From Desulfobacteraceae bacterium (GTDB lineage Bacteria > Desulfobacterota > DSM-4660 > Desulfatiglandales > B25-G16): a stretch of 6,507 nucleotides of DNA. A program made the translations under genes and the position numbers. Numbering within the stretch: the first letter of the stretch is position 1; every line of letters starts with the position of its first letter. Under the pieces are notes generated by a model. That model worked only from the letters and a program-made list of their open reading frames with translations. It did no database searches and was not told the origin of the DNA. Of the stretch, positions 1 to 4,921 are shown one piece after another. The stretch lies in the NCBI GenBank assembly GCA_030615565.1, contig JAUWZC010000126.1, positions 1-6,507 on the forward strand, in the 5' to 3' direction.

Positions 1-1264
1 CCAGTCCGCTAAAGAACCCTTCCAGATTCGGCAGATTGGGTATGGTGCTTTTCTTGGCTTTTTGAAAAAGTTTAAGCAGGCTCAGGATGTCTTTCGGGGT
101 ATTGTTGTATGGTGTGGCTGTTACCAGCATAACCCTTTTGCCGCGGCAGATTTCAGCCAGCTTCTCATAGGAAATTGTTGTTTCGGTTCGGAAACGGTGG
201 GCTTCATCAATGATTATATTTGTGTATTTTTTGGTTCCTCTTTCCAAAAGGTAGTCGAGTTTGCCAATAGATTCAAAATCTGCCGGAACTCGAAAGTCTG
301 AAAATACATTAGTCCATGAGCCGGGATTGGATTTCTCCAGAAGCATTGGCGGGGCGATGACAAGTGTTCTGCCGTCCAGTTGTCCCGCCAGCATTGCAGA
401 AATGTATGTTTTACCAAGGCCAACAACATCAGAGATAAAAACGCCGCCATATTCCAGAAGTATCTTTTTAGCGTTTAAAACCGCCTGCTCCTGATATTCA
501 AGCTTTTTAAACTCCTGAGGAAGATACTTAACAAACACTTCATCTGCCTGGCTGAGTTCATCTTTGAAGTATTCGTATAGAAATTTCAGGTATAACTGGT
601 ATGGTGAAATATTTTGGCTCAACCAGGTTTTATCTTGAATGGTCTGAACATACTTTTCACTGACATCTACAGCGTTATTCCATAATTCCTCAAATTTATT
701 TTTAGCAAAGTCATAGTCTGCGCGATTTTTCAGTTCGACATTAAATTCAAGATTATCCACTAAACCTGATTGGGTAAAGTTACTAGAACCTGTAATGACA
801 CGGCCGATGTCTCGGTCGCCTTCGACGAAAGTCATAATGTAAAGTTTGGCGTGTATATTTTGTGATGGATAAGCTCTGATTTCCAGTTTCTTACTGTGAA
901 TCCATTTGATAAATCTTACAACACCTTCTTCAACTTCCCGTTTATCTTCCGAATCCTCCATCTCCTTTTCGACAAGTCCTGAATATTCCTGCTTTGTTTC
1001 TGCATGAGAAAACCGCATAGATTGTTGAGGATTTTCTTTTGCTTTTGTTAACAGATCATAGGTCAGTTTGTTTGTACTTATGCCAATCAGAATTCTAATT
1101 TTTTCTGTATTTTCTAATGATTTATAAATGGCATAAAAACCGCTTGTATAAAAATACCCTGCAAGGCAGTCAAATAATTTGGTGTCTTTTATTAATACTT
1201 GAAATCTCGCTTTAAGGTTTTGCTGTTCTTCATTGGTAATAAAAGTTAAGTCTGTGTTTGTCAT
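1..1264 (-). CDS. PLD (HKD) nuclease-like domain fused to SNF2-type helicase, partial (C-terminus off the left edge)
   Basis: The frame is open from an ATG at 1264 to the window edge, giving 421 codons with no stop. The N-terminal part (about residues 20-200) is phospholipase-D-like: H138-x-K140 lies in IHAKLYIM and is followed by GSSNFT (159-164), the HKD nuclease signature. A superfamily-2 core follows: YQEQA (257-261), Walker A GLGKT (282-286), motif Ia LVIAPP, Walker B DEAH (353-356), and motif III TATPYNN (382-388). DVVGLGKT and the TATPYNN wording fit SNF2/HepA-like ATPases. The second RecA lobe is beyond the window. Known proteins of this architecture are annotated as helicase-related or PLD proteins and often sit in defence or restriction loci; a DNA-translocating nuclease is inference. 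The start has only a weak AAAGG about 10 nt upstream. It lies 41 bp behind the toxin gene on the same strand, so co-transcription is likely. A second HKD motif is not visible, so PLD activity may need a dimer. Confidence 0.9.
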   Translation of the reverse strand, partial: MTNTDLTFITNEEQQNLKARFQVLIKDTKLFDCLAGYFYTSGFYAIYKSLENTEKIRILIGISTNKLTYDLLTKAKENPQQSMRFSHAETKQEYSGLVEKEMEDSEDKREVEEGVVRFIKWIHSKKLEIRAYPSQNIHAKLYIMTFVEGDRDIGRVITGSSNFTQSGLVDNLEFNVELKNRADYDFAKNKFEELWNNAVDVSEKYVQTIQDKTWLSQNISPYQLYLKFLYEYFKDELSQADEVFVKYLPQEFKKLEYQEQAVLNAKKILLEYGGVFISDVVGLGKTYISAMLAGQLDGRTLVIAPPMLLEKSNPGSWTNVFSDFRVPADFESIGKLDYLLERGTKKYTNIIIDEAHRFRTETTISYEKLAEICRGKRVMLVTATPYNNTPKDILSLLKLFQKAKKSTIPNLPNLEGFFSGL

Positions 1265-1305
1265 ATTTAGATTGCCTTTTTCTTAATGCGTTTTCATTAT
1301 AACGA

Positions 1306-1545
1306 TCACTGCCCAGCCTTCACCACACAGACAGTGTGCTCGTTATCCTGGACTGAATAAACAATACGATATCGTCCTTGCCGCAGTCGATACCTTATTT
1401 GTCCGGTCAATTTTTCGCAGCCTGGAGGACGGGGGGCTTTAGAGAGTATCTTGATGCACTTAAGGATTCTTTCTAAATCCTCCTTTGTTATTCTTTCAAA
1501 ATCCTTCCAGACTGACTTTTTAAATAGAATTTTATATGCGGCCAT
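1306..1545 (-). CDS. relE: RelE/ParE-family toxin, apparently C-terminally truncated
   Basis: RelE-fold toxins are usually ribosome-dependent mRNA endonucleases; ParE relatives act on gyrase instead. From the ATG at 1545 the protein is 79 residues, starting MAAYKILFKKSV. It shows the family pattern of an N-terminal strand and two helices, then PRPPGCEKLTG, YRLRQGRYRIVY and the last strand VCVVKAG. An in-frame ATG at 1575 would add 10 residues, but 1545 has AAGAGG about 10 nt upstream and gives the usual N-terminus, and overlap with the antitoxin (14 nt) is typical of such pairs. The protein stops at GQ directly after the strand where relatives continue with roughly HR..VY, so the Arg and Tyr equivalent to E. 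coli RelE R81 and Y87 are absent. Another frame downstream reads SDRYNENALRKR. The toxin may therefore be inactive or frameshifted. Fold assignment is strong; activity is doubtful. Confidence 0.86.
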   Translation of the reverse strand: MAAYKILFKKSVWKDFERITKEDLERILKCIKILSKAPRPPGCEKLTGQIRYRLRQGRYRIVYSVQDNEHTVCVVKAGQ

Positions 1546-1765
1546 CTTTTTTGAGCCTCTTGACCATTTCTTCATAGCTGATCAGAGGTTCGTTGGCCCT
1601 TTCATCAAACGCTGCGAGATCCTCTGCATCCTCGGAAAAGGTTTCTCTGACGGCCTCGTTTACAAGATCAGAAACCGAACGGGAGGTTTCAACAGCCTTT
1701 AACCGCAAGGCCTTGTGTAGATCGGGGTCAAAGTATATCGTGGCACGCTTTGCTTGTGTTGCCAT
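1532..1765 (-). CDS. Ribbon-helix-helix antitoxin partner of the RelE-like toxin
   Basis: A 77-residue protein. Residues 7-43 form a ribbon-helix-helix DNA-binding domain: beta strand RATIYF, then DPDLHKALRLKAVETSRSVS, then helix DLVNEAVRETF. The acidic middle and the C-terminal PLISYEEMVKRLKKDG are the type of segment that wraps and neutralises a RelE toxin. The ATG at 1765 has an ideal GGAGGT 7 nt upstream. The gene overlaps the toxin start by 14 nt, indicating translational coupling. Such antitoxins repress their own promoter, and a perfect palindrome lies in the promoter spacer just upstream, so autoregulation is a well-supported inference. Whether it belongs to the RelB, CopG or another RHH subgroup cannot be decided by eye. 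Confidence 0.92.
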   Translation of the reverse strand: MATQAKRATIYFDPDLHKALRLKAVETSRSVSDLVNEAVRETFSEDAEDLAAFDERANEPLISYEEMVKRLKKDGRI

Positions 1766-1792
1766 AGTATTACCTCCAAATGTAGTTAAAAC

Positions 1793-1821
1793 ATTATAAC
1801 GTTTAAACGTTAATATGTCAA
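1793..1821 (-). promoter_or_regulatory. Consensus sigma70 promoter of the RHH antitoxin-RelE operon
   Basis: Read on the minus strand, TTGACA (1821-1816) and TATAAT (1798-1793) are both perfect consensus hexamers and are separated by exactly 17 bp. The expected transcription start is near 1786, giving a leader of about 20 nt that contains the GGAGGT ribosome binding site of the antitoxin at 1765. A promoter this strong would need repression, which the overlapping palindrome could provide. Confidence 0.85.
1797..1812. promoter_or_regulatory. Palindromic operator candidate inside the TA promoter
   Basis: TAACGTTTAAACGTTA is a 16-bp perfect palindrome that fills most of the -35/-10 spacer and overlaps the first two bases of the -10 box. 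RHH antitoxins bind such short inverted sites as dimers or tetramers, so this is the probable autoregulatory operator. Binding itself is inferred. Confidence 0.65.
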
Positions 1822-1823
1822 TA

Positions 1824-1835
1824 TTTAAGCTTAAA
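1824..1835. promoter_or_regulatory. Second palindrome upstream of the TA -35 box
   Basis: TTTAAGCTTAAA is a 12-bp perfect palindrome lying 2 bp upstream of the -35 hexamer. Its centre is 25 bp from the centre of the 16-bp palindrome, and both contain TTTAA/TTAAA half-sites. It could be an auxiliary operator for cooperative binding, or simply AT-rich upstream promoter sequence. Confidence 0.35.
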
Positions 1836-1863
1836 CATATTTTTATGTATCATTTGATCTTCT

Positions 1864-1896
1864 TTAAGGGGTGACAATCAGGGAGGTTTTTTCTCA
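1864..1896 (-). pseudogene. Vestige of the 3' end of a gene related to the 395-aa protein at 4745-3558
   Basis: On the minus strand this stretch reads EKTSLIVTP followed by TAA, the same as the last residues of the protein encoded at 4745-3558 (KKTSLIVTP, stop). The nucleotide match, compared with 3562-3590, is nearly complete, with one substitution and a one-base length difference in the A-run. Upstream the frame is closed by TGA at once, so only about nine codons survive. It is either the remnant of a second gene copy or a short duplicated 3' end. Confidence 0.45.
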
Positions 1897-1925
1897 ATGA
1901 TATTCTTCAAATGAGTTAGGAGCAT
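1887..1925. repeat. Dispersed repeat B, copy 1
   Basis: About 39 bp containing CTCAATGATATT and a diverged tail matches 3351-3390 at roughly 80 percent identity with one small indel. It directly follows the gene-end vestige here, while the other copy stands alone. No function is recognisable. Confidence 0.5.
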
Positions 1926-1993
1926 ACTCCACTTTCATATGGAGCAATTATTAAAGTCAATAGAATGATCACCGTCCTTATATTTAATCTATA

Positions 1994-2100
1994 TTTTACC
2001 GCCGCCCTTTAATGCCCCACCCGGGAGGGTGGGGATGGAGGCGGCTAATGAATTATTTCCTTTTTTTCAAGCCCCGCCCGGAAGGGCGGGGTCGTTGACT
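1994..2100. repeat. 107-bp direct repeat with two GC-rich hairpins, copy 1
   Basis: This unit recurs at 2327-2433 with a single difference (C2002 versus T2335). Hairpin 1 has arms CCCCACCC (2015-2022) and GGGTGGGG (2027-2034) with a GGGA loop, and can be extended by an outer helix GCCGCC (2001-2006) with GGCGGC (2040-2045). Hairpin 2 has arms CCCCGCCC (2072-2079) and GGGCGGGG (2084-2091) with a GGAA loop. A run of seven T lies between them. The layout, paired related palindromes in a short non-coding unit, is like REP/BIME or small MITE elements. No transposase is in the window, and no known family could be assigned by eye. Confidence 0.9.
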
Positions 2101-2326
2101 CGTTTTGGATGGCACCATAGTGAAATGACTCTCTTTTAAAATACCACAAAGACAATTTAGGCTGATTCATTTAATGTTTACGATGATGCATTTTCCTTCT
2201 CGGCATATCGTGCGCCACGTCCTTTCCCCAGCAAAGCTAACTATCCAGCAGCTACCCAGTAACTTTAAGTATCAGGTTTTAGCATCCATTCCACAACATT
2301 CAACACAGATATCAAATGTTGAGACC
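2101..2326. other. 226-bp non-coding segment between the two 107-bp repeats
   Basis: This segment has no convincing coding frame on either strand; the short open frames through it run into the hairpin repeat and have no plausible start signal. No tRNA, promoter or strong hairpin was seen. Being flanked by near-identical direct repeats, it could be lost by recombination or could have been brought in with them. Confidence 0.5.
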
Positions 2327-2433
2327 TTTTACCGTCGCCCTTTAATGCCCCACCCGGGAGGGTGGGGATGGAGGCGGCTAATGAATTATTTCCTTTTTTT
2401 CAAGCCCCGCCCGGAAGGGCGGGGTCGTTGACT
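2327..2433. repeat. 107-bp direct repeat with two GC-rich hairpins, copy 2
   Basis: Copy of the unit at 1994-2100, offset by 333 bp. Hairpin 1 is at 2348-2367 and hairpin 2 at 2405-2424, both unchanged. The only difference, T2335, falls in the outer helix of hairpin 1 and still allows a U-G pair in RNA read on the plus strand. The near-identity implies recent duplication or copying rather than long divergence. Its flanks share nothing with those of copy 1 beyond the unit. Confidence 0.9.
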
Positions 2434-2457
2434 TTTTCATTATCCAGCTATGGCCTG

Positions 2458-2568
2458 ATAGGCTCGGTGAATCCCGCCACTTGGTGGGAACCCGAAGAGC
2501 GAGTCGCGGACCCCAATTTATCGGGAGTGGTGTGGGGGCTGGGGGAGAAATGCCTCCGGCTACCCGAT
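2458..2568. repeat. Structured GC-rich palindromic segment after repeat copy 2
   Basis: Two hairpins stand next to each other. The first pairs TCCCGCC with GGTGGGA around an ACTT loop near 2472-2489. The second is a longer imperfect palindrome: ATCGGG (2520-2525) with CCCGAT (2563-2568) outside, and GCTGGGGG (2538-2545) with CCTCCGGC (2553-2560) inside, with two G-U wobbles if transcribed. It lies just past the vapC stop on the minus strand, so it could block transcription or protect the mRNA end, but there is no T-run for a classical terminator. It may instead belong to a mobile or repetitive element. Confidence 0.5.
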
Positions 2569-2580
2569 TATCTTCGTTCA

Positions 2581-2955
2581 TTAATAAACTTGAACCTTAT
2601 TATAAAAGATCTTGAGTTCGACTGCTGCTGATTTCAATCTTTTATCGGAAGCCCACAGGGGTATTTCCAACAATTGTGCTGAAGCTAAAAGGTGGACATC
2701 AACGAAACCGATACCCATGCCCATCAATTTGTTTCGTTCGATATAAAAAAGAAATTCATTAAGATCTATAGTCGGGGCCATCGGAAGGGATCGGAGTAAG
2801 GTCAAGATTTCATATCGATTTTTAATATTACCACAGGCCAATTCGCCAATTATGAAAGGATGGCACACCACCTCTGCATCAAGGAGCAGTTTTTCAAGGT
2901 GACGGCTGCCCTCCCTCAAATGGGTAACCCAGATTGAAGTATCAACGAGGACCAT
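2581..2955 (-). CDS. vapC: VapC-family PIN-domain ribonuclease toxin
   Basis: A 124-residue PIN-domain protein, the normal length for VapC. PIN toxins are Mg-dependent endoribonucleases that cut tRNA or rRNA when freed from VapB. The acidic active-site residues are in their expected places: D5 in MVLVDTSIWV, E38 in IIGELACG, D86 in GFVDVHLLAS and D104 in WASDKRL. All four are intact, so the toxin should be active. The ATG at 2955 begins 2 nt after the vapB stop, consistent with translational coupling; the only SD-like sequence is an AGG about 12 nt upstream, inside vapB. The target RNA cannot be deduced from sequence. Confidence 0.94.
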   Translation of the reverse strand: MVLVDTSIWVTHLREGSRHLEKLLLDAEVVCHPFIIGELACGNIKNRYEILTLLRSLPMAPTIDLNEFLFYIERNKLMGMGIGFVDVHLLASAQLLEIPLWASDKRLKSAAVELKIFYNKVQVY

Positions 2956-2957
2956 GA

Positions 2958-3155
2958 TTACAATTTACCTGGTCTCCGTCTTGGAATAGGTCGAAGCCCC
3001 TTTTCTGTTCCGCCCAGTTTTGCAAGCCGCTTACCACTTTCACGGGCAATCAAAGCTTCCAACCCAAGTCGCACCAAGGCAGTCTTTTCCTTCACTCCTG
3101 TTAAACGAGATGCCTTCTCTAAAATCTCATCATCTATATTTAATGTTGATCTCAT
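2958..3155 (-). CDS. vapB: VapB-family antitoxin
   Basis: A 65-residue protein beginning MRSTLNIDDEILEKASRLTG, the characteristic N-terminal DNA-binding segment of VapB antitoxins that pair with PIN toxins. It continues with a helix KEKTALVRLGLEALIARESG and a basic Pro/Arg-rich tail (GLRPIPRRRPGKL) of the type that inserts into the toxin active site. It should neutralise VapC and repress the operon. It is followed after 2 nt by vapC. The start at 3155 matches the family N-terminus, yet no Shine-Dalgarno sequence precedes it; the promoter position suggests leaderless translation. Confidence 0.93.
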   Translation of the reverse strand: MRSTLNIDDEILEKASRLTGVKEKTALVRLGLEALIARESGKRLAKLGGTEKGLRPIPRRRPGKL

Positions 3156-3162
3156 ATGTATT

Positions 3163-3191
3163 AATATGCATCATTTATGCATATATGTCAA
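3163..3191 (-). promoter_or_regulatory. vapBC promoter with predicted leaderless start
   Basis: On the minus strand a perfect -35 TTGACA (3191-3186) is followed after 17 bp by CATATT (3168-3163), a moderate -10. The first base of the vapB ATG lies 8 nt past the -10, where transcription would be expected to begin, so the mRNA may have little or no leader. An alternative -10, TATTAA, with a 19-bp spacer would change nothing essential. Confidence 0.6.
3164..3184. promoter_or_regulatory. Inverted repeat, candidate VapB operator
   Basis: ATATGCAT (3164-3171) and ATGCATAT (3177-3184) form a perfect inverted repeat with a 5-bp spacer. It covers the -10 region and the spacer of the vapBC promoter. 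VapB proteins typically bind such sites as dimers, with VapC as co-repressor; binding here is inferred from position and symmetry. Confidence 0.65.
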
Positions 3192-3557
3192 TTCTAAAAT
3201 TATCCTTTTTTGAAGATAACATATATAGACTCTGATTTTAAACAAATGCATTTCTCCAATCTGATGATTTTTCTATCCGGGCGGTGGCTATTCCAGAGCC
3301 TGGTAACAGTGCTCTTGATGTATCAACTTGGAACCTGAGGTCTGACCCTGGTCTTTTCTCAATGATATTTTTTTAAATGGGTCAAGAGCAGAACCAAGGC
3401 ATTTCATACACATTGATTTTATCCCACAATAAAGGATAGTAGTAAATCTAGTATATTGTCAATATGCTATCAGTTTATTATTAGATATTTAATGTATAAA
3501 AGGGATTAACAAATTGGCTTAAAATACTAAAAGGAGGGGGGTAGCAGGTAATTCCCA
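3192..3557. other. Intergenic region without a recognisable gene
   Basis: This 366-bp, AT-rich region lies between the vapBC promoter and the stop of the 395-aa gene. It holds repeat B copy 2, small palindromes such as AGAGC/GCTCT near 3293-3313 and GGTCTGACC near 3339-3347, and a purine-rich AAAAGGAGGGGGG at 3529-3541 that resembles a ribosome binding site but has no start codon after it. No coding frame or RNA gene was found. Confidence 0.6.
3351..3390. repeat. Dispersed repeat B, copy 2
   Basis: Matches 1887-1925 around CTCAATGATATT and a diverged tail ending in GAGCA. Copy 1 is fused to a vestige of the end of the 395-aa gene; this copy is about 170 bp away from the intact gene end. The link suggests that both blocks once belonged to one larger duplicated unit. 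Confidence 0.5.
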
Positions 3558-4745
3558 TTACGGGGTGACGATCAGGGAGGTCTTTTTCTCTTTTTCTTTT
3601 TCCTCGTAATCACCCTCAATCAAGATATATATAGATTTCAGCAGGAGGTTCCAGATAAAGGGGTTGGGATCAATAGGGCTAAAGGGATTGTTCAGATCTA
3701 CTGCAGCACTTAAAGTTTGCTTGGCCTCCTCTTCTTTCCCTGTTTTTAGCAGGATATAGGCCATTTCCTCGAGCCGCCTTTTCCAGAGGAACCTTTTCTC
3801 TTCCGGGAATAGCTCCTCCAATGCATCCCTGTATATGGCATTAAGCCGGGCTTCCTTTTGATCAGGCCTGAGCACGATCTTGCTTTGCTGAGCCTCGGTG
3901 ATGCTAGCGGAGTATTTTTCCACTACTTGATTAGCTAGGTGCCATGTGGAAAAGGGCATGATCTTGTGCAGGTTAACCGATTCCTTTAAAAGATGCGGAC
4001 GGTCTCCTACCTCATCCTCTTTTATGTATTGATATATGATTGGGGCAGGATAATCCCAGGCAATGTCCTTAAATTCCCTTTCTGCATCGTGATATCCTCG
4101 GGGAAGGGGCTTAGAAAGCCTTTGGTGAAGAGAAGATGCCTCTTTAAGAAGATGAATACAGTAAGCTCCAGGGGTGTCAACAATTGGAAAATCTGCTGAG
4201 GAGAGAGAACTTTTCACAAATTCCTTAAACCCTTTTTTACTGAATTCTTTAAGATTAAACTCTTGTATTCCTTCCAGATCATTCACTATGCTTAAAATTA
4301 CCAATAACCCTCTTAAAGGTTGAGACCTGGCGGTCACGATTATCCTGCTTCCTGTTGAATCAATTGCACCCAGGTATCCCTGAGGTTCAGCGGGTTTCGG
4401 TGGTCTCAGGATATGCTTATCTTTTTGGGCCTTTTTTTCCCATCTGACGCCCTTCTGCCTTAACTTGTAAAGGGTACGCTTTATGGATTTGATAACCTGT
4501 TTTTCTTCTGCTTTAGCCATCATTTCGGTAAGGAGTTGGGCGGTTTCGGGGCTCGGAATCCTTGCCAGGGCCTCTATAACGTGAATTGTGAGGCAAGGCT
4601 CCTGTTTCAAATAGGTACAGGTTTTTTTAAGAATCTCTTCAAGTGGGACTTTCTGGCTTTGGGCAGTCTCAATCTCACGCACGATTTGATCTACCTTTTC
4701 TCCCCAAATTGATTCTACCTCATGTTCTTTTCGCTTTTTGGTCAT
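3558..4745 (-). CDS. Hypothetical 395-aa protein with N-terminal HEAT-like helices and C-terminal TPR-like helices
   Basis: I do not recognise a named family. Residues about 35-100 are amphipathic helix pairs resembling HEAT repeats, for example IHVIEALARIPSPETAQLL followed by QVIKSIKRTLYKLRQKG. Residues 101-120 are a Lys/Pro linker. Residues 121-180 look like a small alpha/beta domain (YLGAIDSTGSRIIVTARS, then RGLLVILSIVND). Residues about 225-350 are helical, ending in RLEEMAYILLKTGKEEEAKQTLSAAV, which is TPR-like. A Glu/Lys-rich stretch (379-388) leads to a hydrophobic end SLIVTP. There is no signal peptide or membrane segment, so it is probably cytoplasmic and may be a protein-binding scaffold. 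The start at 4745 has AAGGG 7 nt upstream and a good promoter. It appears monocistronic and is divergent from the MFS gene. Its last codons recur at 1864-1896, suggesting a lost paralogue. Confidence 0.85.
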   Translation of the reverse strand: MTKKRKEHEVESIWGEKVDQIVREIETAQSQKVPLEEILKKTCTYLKQEPCLTIHVIEALARIPSPETAQLLTEMMAKAEEKQVIKSIKRTLYKLRQKGVRWEKKAQKDKHILRPPKPAEPQGYLGAIDSTGSRIIVTARSQPLRGLLVILSIVNDLEGIQEFNLKEFSKKGFKEFVKSSLSSADFPIVDTPGAYCIHLLKEASSLHQRLSKPLPRGYHDAEREFKDIAWDYPAPIIYQYIKEDEVGDRPHLLKESVNLHKIMPFSTWHLANQVVEKYSASITEAQQSKIVLRPDQKEARLNAIYRDALEELFPEEKRFLWKRRLEEMAYILLKTGKEEEAKQTLSAAVDLNNPFSPIDPNPFIWNLLLKSIYILIEGDYEEKEKEKKTSLIVTP

Positions 4746-4770
4746 CCTTTTTACCCTTTTAGGTGTTGGA

Positions 4771-4799
4771 AGTATATGGTAGAGGTAATTATGTGTAAA
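4771..4799 (-). promoter_or_regulatory. Promoter of the 395-aa protein gene
   Basis: On the minus strand TTTACA (4799-4794) and TATACT (4776-4771) each match consensus in five of six positions and are separated by 17 bp. Transcription would begin near 4764, leaving a leader of about 19 nt with the AAGGG ribosome binding site. No operator-like symmetry is evident. Confidence 0.65.
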
Positions 4800-4921
4800 G
4801 CAGAAAAATGAAGATCTGTTAAGCAGGAAAGTGAGTGCATGCTTTTTATCTCACGCTCGCTCCCCTTCGATGCTGCTCAGGGTCGCTAGAGCACGCAGAG
4901 TTCGCAGAGGGAAACTTTTTC

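Noticed and set aside
62..494. Short open frames on both strands within the helicase gene
   Set aside because: The minus-strand frame carrying HKD, Walker A and DEAH motifs explains this region.
1994..2433. CRISPR array
   Set aside because: There are only two repeat units, each 107 bp with internal hairpins, and a 226-bp interval; this is not a repeat-spacer pattern.
2440..2580. Degenerate 3' end of a group II intron
   Set aside because: The run of hairpins looked intron-like, but no domain V with its catalytic AGC and matching terminal stem could be found, and no reverse transcriptase is present.
2174..2631. Two overlapping plus-strand open frames and one minus-strand frame across the hairpin repeats
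   Set aside because: They run through the GC hairpins, lack ribosome binding sites, show repeat-driven composition, and resemble no family.
3529..3541. Strong Shine-Dalgarno-like AAAAGGAGGGGGG on the plus strand
   Set aside because: No start codon follows at a usable distance and the downstream frame closes at once.
3548..3561. GTAAT/ATTAC hairpin as terminator of the 395-aa gene
   Set aside because: The stem is only 5 bp of mostly AT pairs, overlaps the stop codon, and is not followed by an adequate T-run.
3993..4199. Plus-strand open frame inside the 395-aa gene
   Set aside because: It is an antisense shadow of a well-supported gene and has no start signals.
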